A stretch of DNA of 64,000 bases from assembly GCA_019454045.1 (NCBI GenBank), contig SKCR01036770.1, forward strand, positions 363,862-427,861, read 5' to 3'. Shown one piece after another: positions 27,501-38,876 of the stretch. The number at the start of each line of letters is the position of its first letter. Within the stretch, counting starts at the first letter, position 1. The stretch is from Zanthoxylum bungeanum. Lineage: Eukaryota > Streptophyta > Magnoliopsida > Sapindales > Rutaceae. The notes beneath the pieces are model-generated. The model was not told the origin of the DNA. It searched no databases and saw only the letters and a list, made by a program, of their open reading frames with translations. A program made the position numbers and the translations under genes.

Positions 27501-28707
27501 TTTTCTATACACAACTATACGCATCTTCTTTCTTTCTTTACTATTTGCATTCAACTATTCACAACAATTGCAAATAACTGATTAGCAAATTGTGTCAGAC
27601 ACATTGCCTCTAAAGGTCATTAAAGCTAAGAAACGTCATTACTAGATAAACAAATACCTAATGGGGCTTTCTTAATACCAGTCAAGAATCTCGAGACATG
27701 AACTAATTCAAGTCAATTCTTACTGCATAAGAAACTATTCTCTCTAAAGTATTATATCCTAAAAGGGATATCTATCTAGATTATCTATCATGACTTAGAA
27801 ACTAAGTCATTAACCATCTTGATTTTTGAAGAAAATCGGAACAATAGTTCCCGATGGTTTAGACCAATCTAATAATATCCTAGTCTAGTAGTATCTAGAA
27901 CCTATTCTAGAATAACTGCAACCAAGAGTCAAGTCAGATAACATATCAAAATATGTGTGCAGTGAATTAAAAGTTTAATTCTATCTAATATAGATTAAGG
28001 AAAACAAACAAGCGGCTATTTCCATAATAATACACACTGCCTAAGTTATGGAATTTTTAAACTTAGCAGTGCCTCCCACTATTTTACGTAATACCGTAAT
28101 CCCCAACGGAAAAAAGAGAATTCAATAATTAAATCGAATTCCATAATGGGAAGAGGACCCCATGAATATATTTCGACTCACAGCAGAGGCACGGTCTCGC
28201 CTACGTATATTCACAGGTAGACAACTCATTGTCAATCACTCACTAGTGACTCCTGGGTTTCCGGTCCTGGTCGTTTCTCGTTGTCGCTGCTAAGGCAGGC
28301 CCACAAGGAGACGTACCAAGGTTAAACTCGTCAATGATAAACTCAAGTTACTTGCGTAACCCTGACAGCTAGGGCACGTTCAGGATTCCGCTTTCGCTTG
28401 AATTTATCTAGTATCTAATATACATCCGGCATAAATAAATCTCTATCGGCTACACCCTCACAGCAGAGGCACGGTCTCGGATGTAGTCACGGAAAAATAT
28501 TTATAAACCGTATTGACAAGGCGAACCAAGAAACAAGTATTCCAAATACCAGTTACTTTAAAACCTTATTAAGCGGGGATATTCCATAAAAGATTCTTTT
28601 AATTTATTTAATCAAATTAAATAAATATATGCATGTAACAAGTAAAGAAAAGAACAAACATTAGATTTTAAAGGGCTAATCATATCGGGGTGTCCAGAAT
28701 CAGACTC
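24527..28707 (-). pseudogene. Decayed interior of the 21945-31327 element
   Basis: No frame beyond about 80 aa. Scattered matches to element 2 at the same relative positions show descent from a copia interior. 26119-26145 resembles 7366-7390 (AATCGATATCNAATATCGCTTC, the region before RT), and 28070-28160 resembles the leader 9785-9870 (CCCACTA-TTTACGTAAT-CCGTAAT). Element-wide loss of frame contrasts with the fresh LTRs. The leader holds CTCACAGCAGAGGCACGGTC twice (28177 and 28457). Confidence 0.7.
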
Positions 28708-28719
28708 GCTCTGATACCA
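28708..28719 (-). other. tRNA-iMet primer-binding site
   Basis: The minus strand reads TGGTATCAGAGC, an exact copia/gypsy-type initiator-tRNA site. It is three bases from the 5' LTR at 28723. Confidence 0.93.
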
Positions 28720-28722
28720 TTT

Positions 28723-31327
28723 TGTTGGGGTTTTAAGGGGGAATATCGGTAACGCAGCGGAATCGCGGAAAATCAAAATTTTCCGATTTCAAAATTTTTT
28801 TCTCAGATCAATCAAATAAACTTATTTATTTAATTATCCAATTATCAAATTCTGAAAAATTACACAAGAGATCAAATTTCTTGGTAATTACCGAATTGCC
28901 CCAAAACTTTGTAAATTGATCATTTTAGTCCAAAATTTGTCAAATACAATTTTGGATGATTCTAAATCATTTCTAAAATGTTTTTCAACACATCTAATGC
29001 ATCAAAATCAGATTTCACACAAATCCCCATTTTTCTGAAATTGCCGAGAGCACCCCCAATTTTCAATTTTTTGCAATTTGGTCCTTTTGTTCAAAACAAG
29101 CCAAGATCAAATCCAATCAACCCAAAATTTTACATGCATCATATTCATACCATAATACATCACATATATGAAAAGCCCCAAATTTGGAGAAGGTTATGAA
29201 CCCTAATTTTTCAATTTCATCAAATTGTCCAATTTTACCAAATCTTTAAAATCCAACACTTTAATCCATTCAATACTTCACCAATCTAGCCTCACCACTT
29301 TGAAACAACTCTAGAACAATTCTAGGTCACCAAGGAGTGGCTTACCAACTCTAGAATGGCAACTTGATTTTCTAAAAATCAAAAGTAAAGCTTTGAAAAA
29401 TTTTCAAGCTTACTTACATGCATCAATCTTTCATCAAAGTTCACAACCATATAAACACAAACTATAAGAGTAGAGATAACATCAAAGCATCACAAAATGA
29501 AGCTAAGCATGTTAGAAACATTTTCTATGTTGAAGACTTTAAAGAAAAACTTACAAAAACAAGATTTTTCCAAGCTTTCTTCTTTAGCCTCCAAGCCTTT
29601 TCTCTCAACTTCTTTTATGTTTATTTTGTATCAAATGAACTTCTTAAACCCTAAAATGAAATGAAACAATATATACTTCACCAAAATAAGCCCTTGGCCG
29701 AAATTGTGAAGGAAAAAATAAAAATATCTAGATATTTTTTTTGTTTCATTTAAAGGTTTATCAACTTATTTTACTTTTATATATCATTACACTTTAATGA
29801 TTCAAACAAGTCAACAATGGCAACTTAAAAAAATAACACTTATATTTAATATGTCATGGCCGAAAATTACAAAAATAAAAAGGAAATAGATATTTTCAAT
29901 TTTAACAATTAAAACAAATATCCAAGGAAGTCAAATTCAATTTGACAACCTTTTCCTTTAATGTAAAGTCAAACATTTACACTTATAATCATTTCCTAAC
30001 TTTATCATTGGTGAGATATTTATATTTTAATTATATTAATCATTTAACAATTAAATAATTAAATAATTAATTAAATACAAATATCTCAATATATGTATTA
30101 TATTTACTTTAAATATCTCAAATACATATATTAATGATATATGTCAAATACCTTTATTTGACAATTTATTAATGTGTATTTAATAATATCATATATTAAA
30201 TACAAAACACATTAATTAGGAAATGACGGTTCGGCCCGTTCGCATGTATTTTTCGTTTAACGTTTAAACGATTTATAAATAATCATATTATTCATAAAAG
30301 TTGCCCTAGTGCTCTACGAGTATATTTCATTAGTGAGACTCTCTAGATTCAGGTATATCCGTCACAAAATCCAATTTCGTGTCCATAATTTACCCACCCG
30401 TAAATTATGACGACCACAGATAAACTAGCTGAATCATACAGGTCGAGGTCATTGCATACGTATAATCCCTCCGTCACAGGTATCCGGATAATCCCAGAGA
30501 TATAGATGTAAACGTCAAATCTCTATAGGTATTATCCCGTCGACGTATCTATTAGCAATCTCTAAATAACATTCGGAACTTACTTCCGAAGTTTACTGTG
30601 GCCACAGATTTAACAGACTGCTAATTATATATGGACTACCTATGCTCTGTACACAGAACTGACGGATCCTATCTTGATACACACAGGATATCCTGAGGAT
30701 CGGTCCACACCCAACGAACAGGCGGAGGTCTGATCTAAATAGATCGGTGACGTGACTGCCATCTAAGTGTGGAGGATGTCTCATACATCCACAGTGGTAT
30801 CTCAAGTCGAAGGACCACTATGCTACTCAACCCGAGAAGATTCTTATTGACGTTGGTGTACCATCCATTAAGAATCTTCGGTGAGTCGTTCAGTGTTTAT
30901 CCACTATAAATACCTACACGTCTATACGAGTCTCCCTAGACTCATGGTTCATTGGGATAAACCATTGGACCAAGTCTCGATATACGACATGTTCTGGTCT
31001 CAACAGATTTGACTAACCGACCCGTGTTAGTGAATCTTGACCAGGAACTATATCTGATAATATACATTTAGCAGTGACACTTCCCAATGTCAATTACAAA
31101 CTAGCTTTGTAACTGTGTACTGTATTATATATTATCGGGCCTTTGTCTAATACATACATATCACTAAACAACTTTTAGTTTCAATCTAATCGTAATCAGA
31201 TCGAATACGTATATAAAAACAAGAGGTGCAACCATAAATAAGTAATATTATGGAAAAATGGATGTTCGTATTCATGAATCAGACATAAATACGGTCTGGA
31301 TTGGCTCTCTGAGCACCAACCCCAACA
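28723..31327 (-). repeat. 5' LTR of the 21945-31327 element
   Basis: Partner of 21945-24526 with few substitutions and small indels, for example AAACTTTTTTCTCGGATC against AAATTTTTTTCTCAGATC. It ends CCAACCCCAACA directly before TSD GTCGA. Confidence 0.93.
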
Positions 31328-31619
31328 GTCGAGACGTTCAGCTCTCGCAGTTGCTCTCGTACTTTGGAGCGTCTTGACGCCCAAGATTCCTCATCGCGAC
31401 GCACAGTACTGGTGGACACTGAAACTTTATTTTCTCCGTTCTGGATTTTTCAGAGTCTTTTTGGGTCCCCATTTTTTTCCTACGGACTCGAAAAGAAATG
31501 TAGTCTTATATAAAATATTTTAAAATACACCCATGCTAGATATCAACGGGTTAGATCCATTTTCACTACGGGAACCATCGATCCGACCCTAGGGGTTCCA
31601 CATCCGCTCCTACACTACT

Positions 31620-34600
31620 GACCATTTTACAAGAAGACGTGAGGTCTCAGGTCTATACAATATTTGTCTAAATAGGTGGTTGGTATATACCACGATGGAG
31701 TGAGCTTGGAAGTATGGACGCAACTTCCTTGCCGCAATAACTAATGACAGGGCCATCAGCTCATGGGCTGAGTACCGAGTCTCGACATCTAATAAGGCAT
31801 TTCTATAGTAATACATCAGCCTCTGAATTTTATGTATTTCTTGTACTAGCACTGAACTTACTGTATACTTTGAAACAGCTAAGTATAGAAATAACATCTC
31901 AATCGGAATTGGCTTGGCAATAAGTGAAGGTCATGTCATATACCCTTGGAGCTGTTGGAATGGATACTTGCACTCGTTTTTCCACTCGACTTCCTTCTTT
32001 AACTTATTGATCTATTGAAATAAGATATGGCATTTATCAGTGGTCTTGGAGATAAATCGATTAAGCACTACTACTTGACTGGTCAAACTCTGTACCTCTT
32101 TCATCATCCTCAAATACTTTAGATCTTACACTGGCCTGATCTTCTGAGGGTTGGCCTCAGTGCCTCTCACGCTGACCGAATTCAGCCTCATCTTATACCC
32201 TCTTCTAGAGTTCAAAAATTTCTACAAAGTCCCTCATACGGTCGTCAAGTATTACAGTCATTGTTATCATGTCGTCTACATAGACTTGCATTGTCTTGCC
32301 GATGAGGGACTTGAAGACCTAGTTCATTAATCTCTGATATGTTTCCCTTTCATTCTTCAATCCAAAAGGCATCATCTTATAACAATATAGCATTTGATCC
32401 GTAACGAAGGTTGTCTTCTCTTCACGGGATATATTTTGATCTGGTTATACCCTGAGAAGGCATCCATAAAACTGAGCAACTCGTGGCAGGCTGTCGAATC
32501 CACCAGCTGATCTACTTTCGGGAGTGGGAAACTATCATTCGGGCAAGCCTTGTTCAAGTCGGAGAAGTCCACACACATCTTTCATTTGCCAATGGTCTTC
32601 TTCATCTAGACCATATTTGATACCCACTTCGGGTACTTAATTTCTCTGATAAACTTGTCCTTTATCAACTTATCCACATCTACGTTCATAGCCTCATACC
32701 GTTCCCGGTTGAAGATCTTCATCTTCTGCTTCACCGACTTATGAGCCCGATCTATTGTCAGGGGTGACTGATGACCCGAGAATATATTCCAAGCATATCC
32801 TTGTGACTTCATGCGTAAATGTCTGCATATTCCTTCAAGAAGTCCACCAGTTTCTTCTTCATACTCGGTTCCAACCTGATCTCGTCCTTGATTGTCTCCC
32901 CTGAGCTAAAAAGCTCTACTGGCTCCTCCTCTGCTCCTTCATACTGAGGGGGGTCCCCAAGTCGGGGGTCAGCTGACTCCACCTCAATTTCCTTCCTTTT
33001 CTGCCCTATAGTTTATTTAATACATATGGTTTCTTTTGATACGGCGGTGAAACAGCTCATGGCCACCTTTTGGCTTCCACACACTACCTCGACCCCCTTT
33101 CTGGTCAGGGGGTCGACATAGCTCGATTTCATCATGAAGGGTCTTCCCAAAATCACTTGATAGCTGCTCAAATAATCTACCACGGTGAAATTCCTCATTA
33201 TAATCCGGGTATGAATGTCTGTTCCAATGGTCATTATTAGTTGTGCCCGACCCAATAGAACAAATGTTGCACCCCCAAACCCATACAGTGGGGTTGCATC
33301 ATGAATCAAAGTTGTGACTCCACACCTAAACCAATCAAGGTTTCATTGGATATGATATCTACAGCACTCCCGTGATCTATCAATATCTTATCCACTTTCA
33401 AACCGCCAATGTTGGCATTGATTATCAATGCATCCTCGTGTGAGTAACTCACACCCTGAGCGTCCTCCCCGGTAAATACTATCGGCACCAGCCTGATTTT
33501 CTGAATCCTCATGACCCTCTCCATAGTCATTACCTTGAGGCTGTTGATCTAATAATAATTCTTTCTTGTCTGGTTCGAATCACCGGCCAACGTTCTTCCC
33601 TCAACTATTGTGAACATAGGCATTTGCTCCCTTCGTTGTCTGATTCTCAAGGCTTCATGATCAATGTACTTCTTGAGGTAGCTATTCCTCACAATGTCTT
33701 CAACATGCACCTGTAAATCTCTACAGCTCTCAGTGGTGTGTCCCCTTATATTATGATGTACACAATAGCCCCGATTATCAGTCCTCTCTATTAGGAATCT
33801 TCTAGGGTCGGGCTTTGTCAGTAAACCCTTATCTTGATGTGCACGTCGTGCCTCTAGTAACATGTGCGACCTTGATCAGAGGTCTCCTCTCGGGTGTCGG
33901 GTTTCCCTGAATTATTGCCCTAAACTCCATTTTCCTTGGGCCTGGTCGTCTCTGACCACTGCCAATATCTAGTCGATTTTCTTGCATTTGTTTCTTCTTC
34001 AACCAAGCAGCTACACATCAGCCTATCTTCTCTTATTCTTCTAATAACACAAACTTTCTTGTCTGCTCTAAGGCGACAGCATTGTCAGGTATCTCTTGAA
34101 TCCTTAAGTGAGATCACAACCTCTCAACCATCAAAGCTCATTTGAAGCTCTCTAACGCCTTTACGGACTCGTACGACCCGACCTATAATACCAAGTTGTG
34201 GTATCTATCGATGAAATTCTTTAATGGCTCGTCATCACGTTGTTTCATCGTCCTCGATAAACTAACTGTCTTCCTTGGTGCGCATGCTCCTTCAAAGTGG
34301 CACACGAAGGACTTCTATAGCTACGAAAAACTACCAATGCTCCCTAGAGTCAAATTTCTGAATCATAAACTGGCTGATGCCCCCAAGTTTAACGGGAATA
34401 CCTTACAAACTGCCTCTCCGACCACGTCCTGAATTTCCGTGATCAAAATAAATCTTTCAACATGGGATTTAGGTCTGTGTTACCCTTATATATGTCCATT
34501 GTGGGCATGTGAATCTCCTTGGGAACTCTGCCCCAACATTTCTTTGGTGAAAGAGGACGTTGTCTTCATATCTTTGTCACCTCGAATACCTCATCGCGTG

Positions 34601-35183
34601 CTCTCCTCCCACTTCTTCATCTCCTTTCGAAATCAGTCCTTCATTTGGCTTTCACTCTTCTCCTACCTTCGACCAAGGGATTCTTCATACTCGCTTCTCT
34701 GGGCATGGTATCTCCTACTCCTGGGAGCTTTACGCCCCCGCTCCAGATATTGCCCTAATTCGCTTTCCCCAAAACAATGGTTGTTACTGGACAATTCTGG
34801 GGTTTGCCTATCGTATTCTTCCTCCTAGAGCTCTTCTATAAGTGCGGCACTAGCTATAACCACTAACCTCATTTTATGAACGTTGCTTCTCCCAATTTCT
34901 GGATCCCCTTCCACACCGGCTATCCTCTTTCCACCTGTAATTTCTTCTCTTCTTCTACTCGGGCATGTCTGTGCTTGTTCTCATGTTTCCTTCTCCAACT
35001 TCTCAATCTTTATCATGGCTTTCATAAAGGCATGAGTCACATCTCTTTCCTTTTGTGCATTCTCCCTTTCCAATCATAGGTTTTCTTCCATTATTTCTAT
35101 ACACTCCGCCATCAAAGTCTCCAAAGCTCTGTGGTTTTCATCTCTTGCTATCGTCTTAATGTGTTTGCTGTTTTTTGTACTGT
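31620..35183 (-). pseudogene. gypsy gag, protease, RT and RNase H remains
   Basis: Read on minus from 35183. Gag traces near 34230 (KQRDDEPLKNFIDRYHNL) are followed by a gag C-terminal piece 33863-33549 with YCVHHNIRGHTTESC, a zinc-knuckle-like motif of Tat gags. The protease is at 33530-33306 (ILIDHGSAVDII) and continues at 33309-33013. RT lies at 32812-32372 (CVDFSDLNKACPNDSFPLPK, then MDAFSGYNQI), and RNase H at 31897-31620 (TRYSAHELMALSLVIAARKLRPYF). Each piece is in a different frame or separated by stops, so no polyprotein can be made. The plus-strand open frames at 34140-34840 are antisense shadows. Confidence 0.85.
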
Positions 35184-35200
35184 TCCCCACAGATGGCGCC
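35184..35200 (-). other. Primer-binding site of the gypsy element
   Basis: The minus strand reads TGGCGCCATCTGTGGGG, the form common in plant Ty3 elements of Tat type. It is two bases from the proposed LTR end at 35203. Confidence 0.8.
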
Positions 35201-35202
35201 AA

Positions 35203-35813
35203 CTGTTGACAGCTATTTTTCGTTCCAATGGCAATTTGGGAAATCAACCCCTCAAATAGATCTACCCCAACAGTGAATTTGTTTGGTTCGTAGGGAACCA
35301 AAAACAAACTTATCAAGCAGACAAGAAATTCACAGAGACAGGGGTTTACATAGTTCGGCGGAGAGCCGTTGACTTACTCATGTCACATTAGCATTCTAGA
35401 AGCTCAAACTTCCAAATAAGGCATACGTCATATGCTTTCAAGTACAAAATATACAGTGGTCTCAGTTCCGTTCCTCGGGTCGGCATACCGAAGTGAATGA
35501 TGTTTGGTCATACTTCCTCCAACTTCCTCAACCGGATCGGGTCGGTAGCATAGACGACCTTGGGTCGGCTTCCAAGCACACTCAAATGATGCCAAATCTA
35601 ACACTTCTTCTCTGGGTCGGGTGGTATCCCAACTTGCTTCATCATCAGCAGATTATGCCCTTGGGAGAATTCTGATGTATAGTGGGCTCGGGCTCTTCTG
35701 TCTAACTTCAGTCTCTCTAGGCCCTTAAACCTTTATCATCCTCTTTTGACCAAGTACAAACCTCATTCTATTATTCATCGGTATTCGAACTTCTTCAGGG
35801 TGAAAACCCATCA
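35203..35813 (-). repeat. 5' LTR of the gypsy element
   Basis: The left boundary is set by the primer site (plus strand TGTTGACAG). The right boundary at CCCATCA is inferred from the TG...CA rule alone, because no partner LTR is available. It lies about 250 bp beyond the AMT1 stop codon. Confidence 0.6.
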
Positions 35814-36064
35814 TCTACTTAGGTGGGGGTAATCATGAGGAACATGAATCTACCAGATTTAAGAGTAAAAAGGTGCTGAAATATCTGCTTGCATCAGAAA
35901 TGCTACAGAATTTAAGAGAAGCGTGCTTACATATTCAGATAAAAGACTTATTTTTATGTTATTTCATTCACTAGTAAACAAAACTCTGTACAAGTTGAAT
36001 AACACAATGCTTAGAAACCTGAATGTCAAATTTTTTTAAAAAACAAAAAACAAAGGTATCAAAT
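35814..36064. other. AMT1 3' flank
   Basis: AT-rich DNA between the gypsy LTR and the AMT1 stop codon that must hold the AMT1 3' UTR. No exact AATAAA was seen on the minus strand; AT-rich near-matches occur around 35945-35960. Confidence 0.4.
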
Positions 36065-37540
36065 CTATGCCATTATGAATCCAGATTTGCGTGTTGTTGT
36101 ATCAAGATCATCCTGATAAGCATATGCCAATCCACCATGGCTTGTCAAGTCCATTCCAGCCATTTCTTCTTCTGTTGATATCCTCAACAGCTTCATCCAG
36201 TTTAGCAACCAAAACAATGTCCCCATTGTAACACTCACCCAACCTGTAACCACCACGATTTGAACAACATGTGCTGCTAAAAGATTTCCCCCGCCGCCCA
36301 TGAGCAACCCGTAAGGCCTCCCTGGTCTGCCTGGATAAACCTCGTTGACATAAGACTCCTTCGCGAACAATCCGGTAAACAAAATCCCCCAGGCTCCACA
36401 TCCTCCGTGAAGCTGAGCAGCTTCTAAAGGATCATCATACTTGTATCTCTCTGCTAACTTGTTGAACCCAATGAGAACCCAAGCCGCGACAAACCCGCAA
36501 ATGATTGCTGCCCAGGGATCTACAACTGAGCAGCCTCCTGTGATTGCCGCAAACCCACCTAACAGACCATTGCAAACGTCAGTGACATTCCAGTGTCCGG
36601 CAAGCAAGCGTTTGCTGAAGAGAGTCGTGAGTGCAGCTGTGCATCCTGCTAGTGTTGTTGTGATTGCAGTTCTTCCAATAGCACTCCATTGGCCGTAGTA
36701 AGAACCACTGTCGCCATAAATCTTGTTTATGTACACAAATGAACCTGGATTGAAGCCATACCATCCAAACCACAACAAGAATGTGCCTAGAACAACCAGT
36801 GTTCCGCTGTGTCCTCTCATAGTTACAGGTTTATCGTTGTGATCAAATTTACCAATGCGAGGGCCTTCAATGAGGGCACCCCAGAGACCAGCAATGCCAC
36901 CAACCATATGTACAACTCCGGAACCCGCAAAATCAACGACCCCAGTTCCGAACAAGAGATTATTATCGGTTCTTGCAGGACTAGCCCAGCCATCGGATGA
37001 CCAGAACCAATGCGAGACTATAGGGTAAACCAAGCCAGTCAAGAATGATGAATAGATTAGATATGCACCAAACTGGGTTCGTTCTGCAATAGAACCGCTT
37101 GTGATCCCAGCTGCTGCAATGGCAAATGCCCACTGGAAAAGAAAGTAACCGTAGTCAAACGATGGCGAAGGAAAAGCTTCAAGGCCAAAGAAATGTTTGC
37201 CAATGAAACCATTAGAGGGATTGCCAAAGGCAAAGGCAAAGCCGAAGAGGTAATAGAAAAGGCCTCCAGTGGCGGCGTCAAGGACATTGGTGAGCATAAT
37301 GTTCATGGTGTTTTTGGCACGAACAGAACCGGCGCAGAGCATGGCAAAGCCAAGCTGCATGACAAATACAAGATAAGCAGAGAAGAGAAGGTAAGTGTTG
37401 TCGATGGCATAGCTTGTGTCGACAAACTTGTTAGAAACGGCATCAAAGCGGCCGCAGATGTATTCTGCGGCAGCAGTGGCGTTGGCAGCACCACCCAAAA
37501 GAGGGCTAAGGCTGGATGCAGAGCAAGCTAGAGCAGCCAT
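36065..37540 (-). CDS. AMT1: AMT1-type high-affinity ammonium transporter
   Basis: A plasma-membrane ammonium transporter of the AMT/MEP/Rh family, 491 aa, no introns, as is usual for plant AMT1 genes. The ATG at 37538-37540 is chosen ([11 protein letters not shown]); an upstream open stretch begins only with GTG. The family N-terminus ([20 protein letters not shown]) is followed by about eleven membrane spans. The ammonium transporter signature [20 protein letters not shown] is at about 203-222. The pore twin histidines are H211 and H378 ([12 protein letters not shown]). The cytosolic tail keeps GMDLTSHGG with T466, equivalent to the threonine whose phosphorylation shuts AMT1 trimers (T460 in Arabidopsis AMT1;1). 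The usual R before HGG is S here. The tail after T466 is short (25 residues). All key residues are present and no frame break was seen. Which AMT1 paralogue it is cannot be settled. Confidence 0.96.
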   Translation of the reverse strand: MAALACSASSLSPLLGGAANATAAAEYICGRFDAVSNKFVDTSYAIDNTYLLFSAYLVFVMQLGFAMLCAGSVRAKNTMNIMLTNVLDAATGGLFYYLFGFAFAFGNPSNGFIGKHFFGLEAFPSPSFDYGYFLFQWAFAIAAAGITSGSIAERTQFGAYLIYSSFLTGLVYPIVSHWFWSSDGWASPARTDNNLLFGTGVVDFAGSGVVHMVGGIAGLWGALIEGPRIGKFDHNDKPVTMRGHSGTLVVLGTFLLWFGWYGFNPGSFVYINKIYGDSGSYYGQWSAIGRTAITTTLAGCTAALTTLFSKRLLAGHWNVTDVCNGLLGGFAAITGGCSVVDPWAAIICGFVAAWVLIGFNKLAERYKYDDPLEAAQLHGGCGAWGILFTGLFAKESYVNEVYPGRPGRPYGLLMGGGGNLLAAHVVQIVVVTGWVSVTMGTLFWLLNWMKLLRISTEEEMAGMDLTSHGGLAYAYQDDLDTTTRKSGFIMA

Positions 37541-37585
37541 GAGAGATTTCAGATGTGCAGAAGTGAAGATACTGGAGGTCACTTG

Positions 37586-37594
37586 TTTTTATAA
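37586..37594 (-). promoter_or_regulatory. Possible TATA box of AMT1
   Basis: The minus strand reads TTATAAAAA about 46 bases before the AMT1 ATG. If used, the 5' UTR would be very short (about 15 bases); it could equally be AT-rich leader. Confidence 0.4.
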
Positions 37595-37880
37595 GATCAG
37601 AGGAGAGATTCCTGTAGAATAGGAGATTCCAAAGATTCCTATGCGGAATAGAAGACCAAATCACATCAAATATCTGGCAGAATTCGTAACTGATTCTGCT
37701 TCTTAATAGGGAATTATGGTAAGCAATCACACGTTAATAAATGCTCTGTTAAAAGCCACTAACAAAACGTGAGATATCAAAACTCTTTTCAAGTCGAAAT
37801 AGAAAGGGAACATTGTCACTGGCCCCTAGTACTTTCAATATCTACAATCTAACCCTTAACGTTTTTGTAATACTCTATTA

Positions 37881-37901
37881 CCCCCCCCCCCCCCCCCCCC
37901 C
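37881..37901 (+). repeat. Poly-C run of 21 bases
   Basis: An uninterrupted C tract (G tract on the AMT1 sense strand) about 340 bp upstream of the AMT1 start. Its exact length is error-prone in sequencing. Confidence 0.9.
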
Positions 37902-38256
37902 TAATCTATCAAATTAACACTCGAGTACCATTACAATATTAATTTGATAGTTGATGTGTTTGTAATTTGTATTATTTTTTTAAATAAATACTAAAAAAAT
38001 ATGCAAACGTCCAGTTTCAACTCGGGGGTAGAATCAATATGGAAGTTGTATACCCAAAACAGGTAACACATTAATCCTCCCAGAAAATACATATAATGCA
38101 ACAATTTGATAACCAGTCCTGCAAATAGTCGGCATACAAGTAAATATTCTGGGAATCTGGAGTGATGAACACTTTGGCTTGAGGTTCCATCTGGGTAGCA
38201 TGAAAGTTGCTTTCTTGGAGTCACCATTGGTCGTGACAAGTGTTGAGATTAATTAT

Positions 38257-38774
38257 TGTTGTAAATTCTTCAATTATTTCATAAAGGTATATATGTCTTT
38301 GTGTATGGCAAAGGGGTGCTAGAGTGGTTACAATCCATAGAGGGTTGCAACCCCACCCCAAAGGGTGTCATATGGCACCCCTCCATGCCTTTATAAAGGG
38401 GTCATGCACTCCTAATTAAAGGAGTTCGAAAATAATATATCCTACAGACATTTGGTTTTTACTTTTGGTTTTGAGAGAGATCCACCATAATTCCTAGTTC
38501 GCACACTTGTTAAGGAGTGCTCCTTGAACAAAAAGATTCCGAGTAATCCTGGGAGAACGTTGGCAAAACGAATCCGTAAAGCACCCGTGACGGAGCCAAT
38601 AAGTTCTTAAGGACAGAGATCATCTCGACTTGGACTATTCTGTGATCTACACTTTCTGGTTTGTTTTAATGGTTTTGTGTTTTTAGGGTTTTCATGCATC
38701 TAGATCTTCTTTTGTTGTTTTGATCTGTTTGATTGCAAGTTATATTACTGTTTGATGACACATATTTGCCTACA
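38257..38774 (+). repeat. 5' LTR of element 3
   Basis: TGTTGTAAATTCTTC...TTTGCCTACA. Pairs with 44109-44623; differences are single bases and one- to two-base indels. Confidence 0.93.
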
Positions 38775-38876
38775 ATCTTAAGAACTTATTGCTTTTATGT
38801 TATTAAATAGTAATTCGCATGTTAGGGTTTGAATATTTTCTGGAAAATACGAACTGTGCATGAAAAACCTGTAGGG

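Larger units (their letters stand above)
21945..31327 (-). mobile_element. Complete copia-like element with long LTRs and a non-coding interior, TSD GTCGA
   Basis: LTRs are 21945-24526 and 28723-31327, TSD GTCGA at 21940-21944 and 31328-31332. The polypurine tract complement (TTTCTCCCACTTGC) follows the left LTR and the tRNA-iMet primer site precedes the right LTR, so the element is on the minus strand. The LTRs look about 97-98% identical by eye over the parts compared, so insertion is recent. The 4.2-kb interior keeps no long reading frame. It is best called a non-autonomous derivative of a copia element related to element 2. Confidence 0.9.
17735..31614 (+). repeat. Solo LTR of the element 2 family, interrupted twice, TSD CTACT
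   Basis: The LTR pieces are 17735-18224, 20106-21944 and 31333-31614 (about 2.6 kb in total). They align in order with the reverse complement of the 5' LTR at 10460-12909. Start TGTTGGAGTTG, end GCTCCTACA. The 5-bp duplication CTACT lies at 17730-17734 and 31615-31619. Two later insertions, each with its own TSD, account for the remaining length. Confidence 0.92.
13260..35813 (-). mobile_element. Ty3/gypsy element (Tat-like), split by nested insertions
   Basis: The minus-strand gypsy parts are 5' LTR 35203-35813, primer site 35184-35200, gag-PR-RT-RNase H 35183-31620, a short bridge 17734-17690, and second RNase H-integrase 15094-13260. When 15095-17689 and 17735-31614 are removed, the protein runs on through both junctions (...LLVKW / VELSEYDISYLPR / VSIKEQALTDFV...), which shows one ancestral element. 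An additional RNase H after the usual one and the integrase-last order fit the Tat lineage of plant Ty3 elements. No matching 3' LTR was found on the left, so that end is lost or displaced. Confidence 0.85.
37541..38256. other. AMT1 upstream region
   Basis: About 716 bp between the AMT1 start and the 5' LTR of copia element 3. It holds the likely promoter and a 21-base C run at 37881-37901. A minus-strand frame at 37991-38239 has no recognisable product. Confidence 0.6.

Noticed and set aside
34142..34841. Overlapping plus-strand open frames up to 129 aa
   Set aside because: Antisense shadows of the minus-strand gypsy gag; low-complexity, no domain.
36441..37622. Open frames antisense to AMT1, and a longer AMT1 start at 37582
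   Set aside because: The antisense frames mirror AMT1 codon structure. The 37582 start is GTG; the ATG at 37540 fits plant AMT1 N-termini.
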